64,000 nucleotides of DNA, from positions 163,692 through 227,691 of the forward strand of contig NW_003140814.1 in assembly GCF_000003605.2 (NCBI RefSeq), read 5' to 3'. Positions 9,480 to 21,080 of this stretch are shown here, piece by piece. Each line of letters starts with the position of its first letter. Position 1 is the stretch's first letter. The DNA is from Saccoglossus kowalevskii (Eukaryota; Hemichordata; Enteropneusta; Harrimaniidae). The position numbers and the translations under genes were made by a program. The notes under the pieces were generated by a model. The model ran no database searches and had not been told where the DNA came from. It saw only the letters and a list, made by a program, of their open reading frames with translations.

Positions 9480-11440
9480 TTTGATATAATCAATGGCTCT
9501 AGACTAAACTCTTCAGAAAGGTACTGATTTTGTATTTGGTGCCTCATGCCCGATGTGTTATATATATATGCTACCGTTGGCTTAACCAAACCAAATTCAC
9601 TCGCCAGACATGTTAACTCTTATGAAAACAAGCGATTAATTTAGAAATAGAAATGGCAAATTGGGTGAAAATTAACATGTTGAATGTCTAAATTAACTAG
9701 ATAAAAAGTAATTTATGTGACATTATGAACCGCGTATCAAGGCGTATGTCATGAAGATATAGGTGTTGACAATTCACATAATATCCAAGTGCAGAACCTT
9801 ACTAATAATATGGAATTTCCAACAGCGCTTCACTTGAATCTTAAAGCCTATCTTTCTCGTTTACCACTCGGGATTCTAATACTACAGCAATCTGATTAAA
9901 ATAAGATCTTAGTTTGGGCTTTTTTAAATTTGTGTTTATTATTTTTTTTTTATTATACATTTTTTTTACTTTACTTTATTTTATTTCAATTCATCATTTA
10001 TTTTCTGGGATTTTCTAAGCGTTTTTGTAATCGCGAAAGCCCACAATGGCGATGTATGTGGCGATAGTTAAATAAATACCAAATCACAAATACATAACAA
10101 AATACATAAAACAATGAACAAAAGAATTTTAAAAAATAGTAAAAGTAAAATAAATAAATAAATAAATATATAAAATAAAATAAAATACACGCCGTACTAT
10201 ACATCAGATTTTAATCAGATTGATACAACTGCAGCCCGCTCATCACATGCCATCATACCCAACTGGTTGTTGTCTAAATTTAGTTTTATTTTCCCCAAAG
10301 CGATAAATGATAATTATTTTATGACATGTTTTATTTCATATAGATACCACCAAAAAGACTGGGCATGTTAATCTACACAATAACTTTTCTCTACTTGCGG
10401 TAGGATGGGTTTTTTGGTTCTTCCTGTTCCCGTTCTATATGATGCAGCTAGAATCTAATTACGGCAAAATATTTCCGTCCAGATATTTGAATTCTAATGT
10501 ATTCTAATAAAGAAATTCCCATGTTTCGTCTACACATGTATATAGTTTAATACACTGCATCATGTAAATGAAAATAATACAATTTTTTTTAATTGGTCGG
10601 CCAGTTTGAAATTATATAAACGAGAAGCAAAATTGGAAATTCACCATATTCGTATTCTACACTAAAAATGCTCCCAGAAAATTATTGGTAGCGTTTGCTG
10701 CCCAATAAGGTACCGATTAGCCATTTTTCTGCTCTGGCTAATGAACTAGTTGGAAAGTGAGATGACATGTCTCAGTATATATCATTCGTATATTGCATGA
10801 ATCCGGAGACACTGACATGTAACGGACACACTATTCTGTCCCCGGTTGTATACGAAACCAACATAACAGGAAATGTGCACGAGAAATGCTCCCTTGGTGT
10901 AATTGAATAGTTTTCTACCTTCCCTTAACACTGTGGTAAAGAATTCGTTGAAAATGTATCAAATAATAAAATAAAACCAGTGCTGTAATTTTGACGTTAA
11001 ATTATTATACCAATTGTATCACTTCGTTCGTCTACAGAGGGCACTGTGTTTTGCCAGCTACGGTGTTTGCAAGCCCCGACTTAGTAAAGCCTTAAGTTGT
11101 TCAGCTTGTTTACGAGATCATTGAGATATGTATATCATCACATACCTATACATACTAGATAGGACATACTAGCAATTAAAAGTCGGATAAACAACCGACT
11201 TTGGAGCAAAATTCACTGATGAAACATGCCAAGCGCCCGTGGGAATTTATGGTAACTATGTTTTCAAGCCAGCTTTACGATCCACGGCCTGATCTGATTT
11301 TAATTGGGGTTTTCAATCATTTTTACTTCCGCAGTATTGGCGCATCGCATCGGAACATCCAAGTACTTTGAGAATGATTCTAGTTAGAGGGCAATCATTA
11401 CACGACTATAATACGACAACAACAACAACAACTGTCGGGT
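9480..11440. other. Intergenic, AT-rich
   Basis: Contains only poly-T/A and TAAA-type low complexity (for example 9940-9990 and 10140-10185). No convincing exon, RNA gene or element was seen. Confidence 0.4.
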
Positions 11441-11451
11441 ATCACCGTAAT

Positions 11452-11457
11452 TTTATT
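11452..11457 (-). terminator. Candidate polyadenylation signal for the cysteine-rich peptide gene
   Basis: AATAAA on the - strand, about 300 bp beyond the stop codon at 11760. Confidence 0.35.
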
Positions 11458-11759
11458 ACAACCAACTAATTACAGGTATTATTAACGAGGTACTAACTAG
11501 AACATTACGTTTAGCGGCACCATACAAAATATATAAATACAAAAAAGGTGATGACAAAAAATAAACGTAAGCGATGTGAGAAATAATGTCACTCATTGCG
11601 ATGCTGTTTTCAGTTATACTGGTTGCCAACGTGATGTGGTTGCCCGGGTGACTGCGCCTCGGATGAAGATAGATAGACACACTGACGCTGAAGTAATAAT
11701 AATTCCAAAGTTTAAGAAGCAACCACTATATCTTCTATCTAGTTACGTTGCCATAGTAT

Positions 11760-12008
11760 CTAGAACGGCAGTATTTTTCGACATTTCGAGAGAAGGCACT
11801 TAATAGTGCAGCATCCTTGGCAGTTGTTCGGGCACATACCGTCTGGCTTGTGTTTGAAGTGCCTACCCGCACGCTTATCGTCCATCACCATGCCAGCCTC
11901 ATCACCAACGTCTTGTTCGTTGCTAGGATAACCGTAGCTTAGATGGGTACTCAACAGCAGCAGTGAGATAGCCACGATGCAAAGGAGTTGTGGTCTGCTC
12001 AGTTCCAT
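11760..12008 (-). CDS. Small secreted cysteine-rich peptide precursor (82 residues)
   Basis: The single-exon reading begins with an ATG that directly follows a strong acceptor (pyrimidine tract CTTTATCTTTTTTCTCCTG, then AAAG), so a 5' UTR exon probably lies upstream. Residues 1-26 (MELSRPQLLCIVAISLLLLS...) form a signal peptide. Residues 27-46 form an acidic propiece ending Asp-Asp-Lys-Arg, a convertase site. The mature peptide, residues 47-82, is basic, with six cysteines at 59, 63, 66, 67, 71 and 76, that is C-x3-C-x2-CC-x3-C-x4-C, and ends Ile-Leu-Pro-Phe. The prepropeptide layout is that of secreted hormone, antimicrobial or venom-type peptides. The C-C-CC-C-C order is shared with inhibitor-cystine-knot peptides, but the loops are unusually short. 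I do not recognise a family and the function is unknown. Confidence 0.65.
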   Translation of the reverse strand: MELSRPQLLCIVAISLLLLSTHLSYGYPSNEQDVGDEAGMVMDDKRAGRHFKHKPDGMCPNNCQGCCTIKCLLSKCRKILPF

Positions 12009-12009
12009 C

Positions 12010-12920
12010 TTTCAGGAGAAAAAAAGATAAAGATTAATTAAAAGTAAGGGTATTAAAATAGTGGTTACGTGAATTGTTTTCAAATTTCAAGAAATACTCA
12101 ATAATTGCGAACGTTTAAACAATTTATTTGGCAGATGAATATTGTAGATCGGAAAAATTGACAAAAATTAGTGGAAATAACATTTGATGGTCATTCTGAA
12201 ATTAAAATAGTACCGACGCGTTTAAACGGACGGCCTAACACTATTTATTTAGTTGAAAAATGTGTGATGGTAGATTCGTAAATAGCAACCACTGTTAAAG
12301 TGACAGTAGCTGTAACTATCTATTTTTTTTCTCCGATTTCTATTTGTCATTCTTGTGTCATTAGTATTAATTTTTAAAGACCGTCGCCGAAATATGAACG
12401 CCAAATGCATAACATTTACGCTATATTCTAATGTTATACATTAAATCACTTGCAAGTGAAAAAAGAGTGCCGATGCATTTTAAGCTTTGTCAAGCGAACC
12501 TCATGGATTACGGTGCAAGATAGTACAACTTCCCGGGGGGAGGGGGAATCCCCGTCACGTGACCTATTTCAACAATGGCGACTAGTCGGCCATTAGTATT
12601 CACATGGCCTTGTGTAGGATCACTTTCGTCCATACAATTGTGTCTAAAACAATATTTCGGTGAGGTTTGATCATTCTATGTAATTACTTTTAACTAAAAA
12701 AGGTTAAAAATCACAGCTATTTCCGTCAATCAGTGATGACAGTATGTGACATTAAAGATATAATATGGATAACACTGATATTAGATGCCATATCTAACAA
12801 CGATATATGTGTTTCCGTCTATGGTGCATTTTTAAACTCTAACAGGTGGCTTAGCACCTGTAATACTAAAGTCAGGTATGCAGAATGGCGAATTGTATGC
12901 CAATTTTTTAGGTGAGCTGA
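12010..12920. other. Intergenic stretch upstream of the peptide gene
   Basis: AT-rich except for a short GC block at 12530-12600 holding a perfect palindromic E-box, GTCACGTGAC, at 12554-12563, about 550 bp upstream of the peptide ATG. It could contain the unseen 5' UTR exon and promoter of that gene. No coding exon was seen. Confidence 0.35.
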
Positions 12921-12929
12921 AATCATGTT

Positions 12930-13195
12930 TTGCTGCTATATTCACATACTCTACAAATTGAGAAGGGCAGATACACAAACCACGCCTTACAAGAAAGAAA
13001 AGGTCAAATTTACCAGAATGGAGAGATTGAGGATGGAAAACATTTCCTCCTAACGTGCTCACACTATGATGCATTAAAAAGACAGCCTAAACAAATTTCT
13101 TGCAACACCGAAACAAAGAAAAAAAGTAGTAAATATACTTAAAACAAAAGACAGAAATATGTTAATTAATTTAGGCAAATTTGTATACCAAAGCT
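12930..13195 (+). mobile_element. LINE 3'-terminal coding fragment
   Basis: The translation around LQIEKGRYTNHALQERKG...GEIEDGKHFLLTCSHYDAL matches the C-terminal zinc-finger-like region of CR1/L2/Jockey-group LINEs (GRY-x-N...R-x-C..C..GEIEDExHFLLxC). It parallels the tail of the larger LINE in this window near 34000-34130. A second frame continues with KQRKKVVNILKTKDRNMLIN up to a stop at about 13195, so at least one frameshift is present. The finger's CxxC is decayed (Lys and Tyr near the expected cysteines). A T-rich 3' region follows. Confidence 0.65.
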
Positions 13196-13199
13196 GAGA

Positions 13200-14570
13200 G
13201 AAAACTTCATTAAATCAAAATTACCAGCTGCCTCATAACTTCTTGTTTTTTTCCCTTATTTTTTTTTTTCATTTTAAGTTTCATCACTTAACTTTATTGT
13301 ATCACGAACAATATCTCAATTAAGGATACTATCAGGGGGAAATTCTCTTTCTCTCGGGGTCTCCCACACTTGCCAGGGGGAAAACTCGTCTCGTCTCTCT
13401 ATCTCGTCCCCTTGAGGTACGGGATCGGGAAAGTCACTTTAACTTTACAGTCAAATAAGACACACACAACGAAATACGTTTCAACTCTCGTCTTAGTCGA
13501 TCTTTTGGAGCACTCTATAAGACACAGCGCCCTGGGGAAAAGTCCCCAAGACTATATCGCAAGGCTGACCCAAGACTCTCTTAGACTGCGTCAAGGCTCG
13601 CCCCAAGTCTCTCCAGGACTGCGTCTGTCGTGGAGTATTCGCCAAGACCAACTCAAACTCTCTTTATTCATTTTCAAAACTCTAACCAATTACAAAGCAG
13701 TAAAAAGACTCTAGGGCGTAACCTTCAATCATAAAGCCAATCACACTAAGTACTGAATACGTCATATCTTTTGATTAATCGTTCACTACATTAATAACTA
13801 CGGATGTCAGAATAGCGACGGTATCTTGTAATTAGTTCCAAATCACTGAGCCATGTTCCGTCCAAAACTTCAAATAGACCTAAACGATGACAGACATAAC
13901 ACAGCAATTCGCTAATAATCAGTTAATTAAGTCGGTTAACAGATACGCAAAAACAAATTCATGACAATACGTTTATCAATAAAGATTAGTATTATTACTA
14001 CGCGACTGTACGCACAGATGATTGTCTTTCTGACTATGAAAGCCACGTTCAAGTGATTCACGTCACAGATTTGCTGAATTCTCAATAGATGTCACGCAAT
14101 CTATATATATCGATCCTTCTCGGGCTCTGAAGTTGACGAGGTGTTATATCTAGCAACCTTAACACTAACAATCAGAAATCCATTAGCCTCGTCAATGATA
14201 ATTTTGTTTATTACACCGGAAGTGTCCCAGAGGTTTGAGTGCACTTTACCTAACAAGTGATATCATCGACTTATGAATCATACCCTTCAATCATTTCACG
14301 ATGAAAAAAAAACACACCTTTTCATAGTTACACTCGGGAAGATTTATTAGGGTCTTTGGACTATTTCGTGAAATATTTGATGGTTTAAATTGCGCGCGTT
14401 GCCGGGAGAAAAAGATTGGCCATGATTTGTGGGTCATGCAATCAAATGTAGAGGTGGAAGCGCTAAAAAGCATTAGAATTTGGTCGCTGTATTTCCCATA
14501 ATGCATCCCACCATCAAATATGTCACATAATATTAGTAGTGTCAAGAGCGCAGTACTCTTTTAATTCTTC
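13200..14570. other. Intergenic, with a possible degraded repeat
   Basis: 13320-13720 is richer in GC and contains internal short direct repeats (CCCAAGACTCTCTTAGACTG, then CCCCAAGTCTCTCCAGGACTG), which may be old repetitive DNA. The frame open over 13370-13714 has no protein signature. Nothing else was seen. Confidence 0.35.
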
Positions 14571-14579
14571 CAAGCTGTA

Positions 14580-14665
14580 GCTTTAGCGTATACAACGCGT
14601 ATAAAATACATTGTTTGTTTACATGAAATTTGAACACGCGCTGCGCGACGACCACCGCGCTTTAA
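14580..14665. mobile_element. TTAA-flanked MITE, family A, half copy
   Basis: Matches the right half of the full copy at 20952-21080: GTATACAACGCGTATAAAAT, then ACACGCGCTGCGCGACGACC, ending CACCGCGCT before TTAA (14662-14665). The left half is missing. Confidence 0.6.
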
Positions 14666-14832
14666 GGGTAATACTAGCAGTATTGAGATTGTAAAGCCAT
14701 TGTATATTTACAATTGGTATTAAAACTGTTGAATTCGAATTGAAAACTGCACAACAAGGAATATCAGTCAACTTATGAGTTGACTATAAATTTATTTTCT
14801 TTCGTTCTGGGACATTTCACGCAGTGTTACTA

Positions 14833-14950
14833 AAAGCGGAGGGGTCGTCACCTGCGCACGCGCGATAATTGAGTCCCAAGCGACGATACCAACGCACGCT
14901 AAAAACGCAAAGGCTCATGGGTAGACGCCTGTTTGTAAACAACGATGTCT
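14833..14950. mobile_element. Family D TTAA element end, with a partner at 41267
   Basis: AAAGCGGAGGGGTCGTCACC, then GATAATTGAGTCCCAAGCGACGATA in two pieces, is matched in reverse orientation at 41262-41323, where it abuts a TTAA. The full length is not defined. Confidence 0.5.
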
Positions 14951-15922
14951 CTTCATATTCTGTAATTTTTATTTTGCATACATTTATTTATTTACGAAGC
15001 AGATACATGAATTGTAAATTTTTTTGCAAAGATCCAATGAAACAACTTTTAATGGTTGATCTGTGATTAGATTCACGGTCCGTTCAAATATAAACAGTTA
15101 TAAATTCATTATGAATGACCACGTAATTTAAAAATATAATGATGATTAATGTTGGTACGTATTTTTAATTGAAAGTTAATTACAAGCCATTGCAAAACAA
15201 TAATCAGGTATGCACATTGTGGTGAAATAATTTTTTAAAAGAATGTTTTTTTTTATAATTCATAATGATTTGTTGGTAGCGACATTCTGTTCAGATTTGA
15301 ACATTAGACATTTTATTATAATTTGTCTAATTCACCGAACACATGCATATAATAAAAGGGTGACGCCGGGTGTGACAATCGAGTTGGTATATTTGATTGG
15401 TCTAACTGTTAGGTCTTAGATTGATGTAGCCAATCAGGTGCAGTCTTGTAAATAACTTTGCATTGACTCTTGATTCTCGGAGTGAGACAGAATTTGAGCA
15501 AATATACCAAGAGCACATGAAATCCAACCAGAACACGTGAAGCTATGATTATGATGCAAAGGTAGAATTATTACAAATATTCGTTTTTAGATTCACACAA
15601 CATCACCAACCAGCGTTCAAGTTTGACGTCATAAGCATGTCAACAGTCTTGTTATTTAACATATATTCTTGGTTAGAAAGATTCACTGGTGTTGATATAG
15701 TCTCAAGATTCAATCTATCAGCTCATTATTCAGAATCACCAGCACCAAGCACTAACGTACCAATACAATACAATACGCACTTGGAGTCTAATTTTAGAAC
15801 TGATTGTCGGTTTTGTAAACATGTTTATTTTTTAAATTTTCGAATTACAATATGCATATGAAAGACTTATAACGGTCCTAGTCGAAACGCAGTGTGCGTT
15901 CGAATCACGTGTAAACAAACAA

Positions 15923-16250
15923 TTAAAGCGCGGTGGTCGCCACGCTGCGCATGTGCAACATTTGTGTTGATAAACATTGATTTTCACACAATCCAATGCG
16001 CTCTTCTAATGGGAATCACAAGTATGAGGTTTGACCTTCCCATCACCTAAAAAAATACCTAATTAAAGCTTGGTAACGTCTCAGTTTGTACTTGTTGATC
16101 TGCGCAACAACCAAAGTCGCCATCTTTGTTTATGTGAGACCCATATATGTCGCACATGCGTGGCACGGCGACTACCACCCTTTAATTTTACATGCGTTGT
16201 AAATGTCGCATATTAAAGAGGACGCGACATGACGACAGAGACGCTTTCTT
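15923..16250. mobile_element. Cluster of nested TTAA-flanked MITEs
   Basis: Three modules in a row. 15923-16036 (family C) starts TTAAAGCGCGGTGGTCGCC and contains CAATCCAATGCGCTCTTCTA and GAGGTTTGACC, all shared with 42014-42840. 16063-16185 (family B) runs TTAAAGCTTGGTAACGTCTC to GACTACCACCCTTTAA. 16186-16250 resembles the right half of family A (TTTTACATGCGTTGTAAATG, GGACGCGACATGACGAC). The B copy appears to sit inside a C/A composite. Confidence 0.6.
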
Positions 16251-19200
16251 GCGCATTGATTTAATTTTAACAGTCTGTATGATTTGCATAATTGCAACAA
16301 AATTTAATACACATTAATGATTCACGCACAAAAAAAGTTGTGTGTTATACTAAATTAGGAAACACTGTGAAAGGTGGATATTTTCTATAAATTGTAATCA
16401 CTGGGATTCAAGGAAGACAGTTATAACCAAGATAAAATAACTAACTAATGTTGTATATCCGCTAGCTGACCGCGGTTGAACGATAAATACGTTGTTTTCT
16501 AAAATAATGAACGGATACTCATCCATCTCCCGAGATTATTATACTTACACGCACATTTCCGTCACGAAATAAACATGGTCTAGAGGATTAGACTGTTCAC
16601 TCTAATTTCCGGCTTACCTGGCTAGTCAATTTGTTGGAGAGCATTCTCATGGACTTGTTAATCATTTATAAGTATAATTGTCGAATCGATGGTTCAGTGA
16701 AACGCAGTGCTCGCGAGTTTGTTTGTACTCTTATCGACAGGAGAGGGGTACGAATGAGGGGTGCCGATCGATTGGACAGCTTTACCGCCGTGAAAAATAC
16801 ATACTCATAGGAACCTCCAAATTAAAGTAACTACCGAAATGACCCCGAATTTTAGGAAGTGTGAAATAAAAACTTTAATAAAATATATAGTTTACTATAG
16901 TTCAGAACAATTATATGAAAATATCAAGCCTAATTATAACATCCCTGTTAAGTATACTGCATCCTTAAAGGTATGTTTAGCCGCAACTGACCGAGATCTC
17001 GTTGAAAGCGAGAGAGTTACGAGACTTGTGTTTGTTCCTTGAAAGGCGTTTCTTTCTCCTCTGCTATCGCGCTTACTGTTTCGAATACCTTGGTTACGTA
17101 GATTGAAACCGAGTTGTTTTAATCCCGTTCTATTGAAATCGGGTGGGAGTATATACTTACTGCGTTATATGCATTTACAACTGAGGACACGAAGGCGCGC
17201 GCCATTGGTGCTGCGTGTAGGTGTTCGCTTTGGATACGTACTGGTTATATCCTCGGGGGCGGAGCTACGTTACAAGACGTTCCACGTTGCTACGACGCGC
17301 ACCACTGTACATGCATTTATATGGGCTCTGTGCGCGCTGCTGTGGAGCGCCGGTCGAGCCGGTGAAAATTCGAGAAAACAACACAAACTCAACTTTGAAG
17401 TAATCCCGAACAACCAAATTTATATATGTTACACACGTAGGGCTAATCTTGTTACACTGTTCAGAGGAGACTCAACAATCAACCCAAAGTACCGTTTTCT
17501 GTGAGTTGTTGGCCTTTGTTTTCACCGCCGCAGGTTGCCAGGCGGTGAAAATGCCCGGATGTCCGCCCCGAGGATAGGAGACACATATGCCATACACACG
17601 TACTGCATGGTTAATTGTGTCTGTGTCAACTACAGACGCGTGAAATTGGGAACCGCCGTCGCCAAAATTAGTAACGGTGGTAAACAAAACACAAAGGCAG
17701 TATTAATTACTTGTGCAGGCGTATCAAGAAGCGTCATGTGCTTGTAACTGACACGCTATGTTATCCACGGTTGTAGTTACAGTAAGCGAAATGAGTGGGA
17801 TGTATACTTTAGATTGGACAGTGACTAGTTTGTTTGTTTGTTTGTTTGTTTATGAAATTGAAATAAACCCTGGAAAAAGTTATGATCAAACCAGGAGGTT
17901 GAATTATTGTTTCCAATCTAATATTCATCATGAGGTCAACCACGATACACATAATATTCCCCTAAGTCCTTAAGAAACAAAATAACCATGTGATGGTTTT
18001 ATATTACTGAAATTAACAAGGGTTTATCGGAGGAGATTTCTCCACTGGTTTGAAACACGTAAGTCTGATGACTATCGAATTGATATTGGAAATATTATAA
18101 AACATGCGGACAATCTGTGTGGGCACTTTTATGAAATTGATAACATTTGTAGGTATTAAGTTCTACATAATTAATCACTCAATTTGGCAAAGTATATTTG
18201 ATGATTGCTGAATATCGTCTATATGATCATTCGTCCATACATTATGCCTTGAGAAACGAAAAATTCAAATAATCGCAACAAAAGCACATAGTTTCGCCAA
18301 TGCATATTTCATCAAAATGTATGGACTGTCTTACAAATCTCCATTTCACTCTATATAACTCTAGTATTTCTTTTTTTTAAAAAGAGTACGTATGACCTCA
18401 CATACTCAAATCGAGATATGTTCTAAACGAGTGTTGTTATTTTTTTTGTTTCACAATTTTAGCTGACGCATACATGCTTTTGTAGGGGTGTTACATGACA
18501 TCTGACCGCCTGATCACTGTGTATTGGTATGTCAAAAGTAGTACGATCGGGGTTGGTCAAAATACCGGATCCACCGGTAACAATCAAAGTAAGCCATGGA
18601 AGCTCGCTTCTTTCGTTTGTATTCTCTGCGTTCCAGAGCCAACACAATATAGTATTTGTGACTTTGACACATTGCCACTTTTATGATCTACTTTTGACTA
18701 TTTTTTGGTGAAAACAAGATTGCTAGCTTTGTTTAAAAACGCCCGCCCAACAGACAGTTGTTTAGTGTTATTATTAGGTTTTTTTTATAACAGCGAGGCA
18801 ACTAAAACACAAACATATTCATAAATAAAAAAATAACAATAACAAAATATATAAATAAAAAAAATAAAAAAATAAAAATAGAGTCTATACCTACACCGGA
18901 TTTTAATCACGCGCGTGATGCGCATTTAATTATAGTAGATCTAATATGATTGGATAATGGTTTGCATGTGACTACACTAGCACAGATGTGTTCGTTACGT
19001 ACAAACCACGTTTTATTTATAACAAGTTTATGTTATATCACAGAGATGTATCCCACCATTCAAATGAATCATATAACGCATACTTGAAAGTTCATTGCGT
19101 ACGTCCACGGGTGATCGGTACATGGGATTCACCTGTATGCTTTAGACAGTCAAGTTCCAAGCAATGTTTAAGTATAACATATGTTTATGCATATTAATAT

Positions 19201-20950
19201 TTTAAGCACAGTTGAATTTGTTTTGGGAACTGATCAATCCCGAAATCCGATCGTTCATTGCACTCTCATAGAAGATGGTAAATCGTTAGGTCACTGAGTG
19301 TACGTACTCGAAAGCCAATAAAAGAGGCACATTTCAAATTTTTCATGTCTCAGGTACGTGTCATGAGAACGTCTTTTTATTATATTGTTTTGACTCGATA
19401 CAATGTAAATGTCTGCTATGTGATGCTATATAGATTTGCATGTTAGATCAAACCTGTCTAGCGTTAACGTGGCGTCAAATGAATCGTGATTACGTCCAAC
19501 CACACATCAGTGAATTCCCTTTGCGTCGTTCGCCCAATTTGCGTGTCAGGCACGTTTTTCCCACTGCTTCGATACATTGTAATTTGTTTTGCGCTCATAC
19601 ACCCTAATTGAGGTAGTGGAACTTGTTTTTCGTTATTCATACTATAAAAATATTTAACTTGGATGTGTGTAGGTTAAATACAGTACGTGTGAAAGATATT
19701 GCTGTCGTTGTGGCTGATCCAGGAATCGCAACGGACACTGAAAGCGCTACAGTCGCCACGCAACGTACGCTAGATAAATACCTTGCATGATATCCATATC
19801 GAACACGATTCGGTGGCAGTGTGACGCCAGAGTCGTCGCGAACCCACGCGCCGCATATAACGCGTTAAGCACGACATTCTAGTGGGTCGCTTCGTGACGA
19901 CGATGGCGACGTAACTTTTGCGGACTTTCATTTGCTAACGTCTGCCACCCCCACAAGCACCAAGAGTTCATAATAAGATGATTTTCATAACAATATTCAA
20001 ACTATTTGATCAAAACAATGAGCATTATCATATTATGCATATTCAATTAAAAATCAACATTAGGACACCAAGGAAACAACAACAAAAATGTTTTTTTGTT
20101 TTTTTTCTGTATGTCAGAGACATGTTTCTGGAATCATTATGTCATATGATGTTCAACTGTGTAAGTCAATTCAACACATGACCGCTTTACACCAATCAGA
20201 ACACAAACAAATTCCGTATTCGTCCAAATCATTTTATTTTTGCATCCAAATCCCTGTTGAATTACAACGTTCATTTTCTGATTTCACACATTTTCCGTAA
20301 AAACAGTAATAATACAGTTACCCAATAATCCAGTTACCCATGCATGGAATTACTGGTCTACCTGCGCTGAATATATCGACAACGTTGATGCAACACAATA
20401 CAGTGCATGGCAGGAAGTCACGTGACGTGACGTGACGTAAGGGATTCTATTCATGAGTTGACGAAATCAAACACAGGTGGAATCGCCGTCACCGAACCAC
20501 TGTAATCCCCGGAAAGTCGGTTATCGATTGGAATTGTCATTCCGATAATGATAATAACTTCGCTATTACCGGTCCCTAAGCTCCAAATGACCGGTTAGGC
20601 ACAGTTAAAAGTATGCCAATAAATTCAGTGTAATAATGTTTTTCATGGGCATCACATGTGTCATCATTTTGGAAAATAAAGTTATAGGTGAGTATTATGG
20701 GATACCATAGTCCTATCGGTCTCGTCGCGGTAATTTAGGAAATAATGCTTCAAATAGGGTAAGTTTGAAGAGTTCAAATATGATTTTAAAAATCAACGGA
20801 TTTCAGGGAAGTTCTCACTTTCATACACTTTCCCGAATAAATAATTGTGACCCCGGGATTGCGATACGCGAGTTTTATATGTTAACCATCGTTCCATTGA
20901 TGTTTCTGTGAAAAAAATAAAAACAGTCACGTGAAAGTTGCTAATTTTAA
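16251..20950. other. Gene-poor stretch
   Basis: No supported gene. 17150-17370 is CpG-rich, with a GGGGGCGGAGC box and open frames on the + strand, possibly an orphan promoter. 17832-17852 is a TTTG microsatellite. Around 19700-19790 a short open reading (VKDIAVVVADPGIATDTESA, ending in TGA) looks protein-like but lacks clear splice sites. 20425-20445 holds overlapping CGTGACGTGACGTGACGTAA, a cluster of CRE-like TGACGT half sites. Confidence 0.35.
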
Positions 20951-20951
20951 A

Positions 20952-21080
20952 TTAAAGGGCGGTGGTCCTCCGCGTCCTGTTCGATATAGGACTCATAGCG
21001 ACGTATACAACGCGTATAAAATACATTGTTTATTTACATAAAATTCGAACACGCGCTGCTCGACGACCACCGCGCTTTAA
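20952..21080. mobile_element. TTAA-flanked MITE, family A, full copy
   Basis: 129 bp including TTAA at both ends (20952-20955 and 21077-21080). The ends are AGGGCGGTGGTCCTCCGCG and, read in reverse, AGCGCGGTGGTCGTCGAGC. The interior contains CGTATACAACGCGTATAAAA. There is no ORF. The copy at 47900-48025 is the same element in opposite orientation. A TTAA target site is the signature of piggyBac- and Kolobok-type transposases. Confidence 0.8.

Noticed and set aside
13320-14240. A solo LTR
   Set aside because: GC block with inner repeats but no matching ends, target duplication or second copy in the window.
17103-17504. A 133-codon + strand gene in the CpG block
   Set aside because: Arg-rich translation of CpG-rich DNA with competing open frames; kept only as a possible promoter region.
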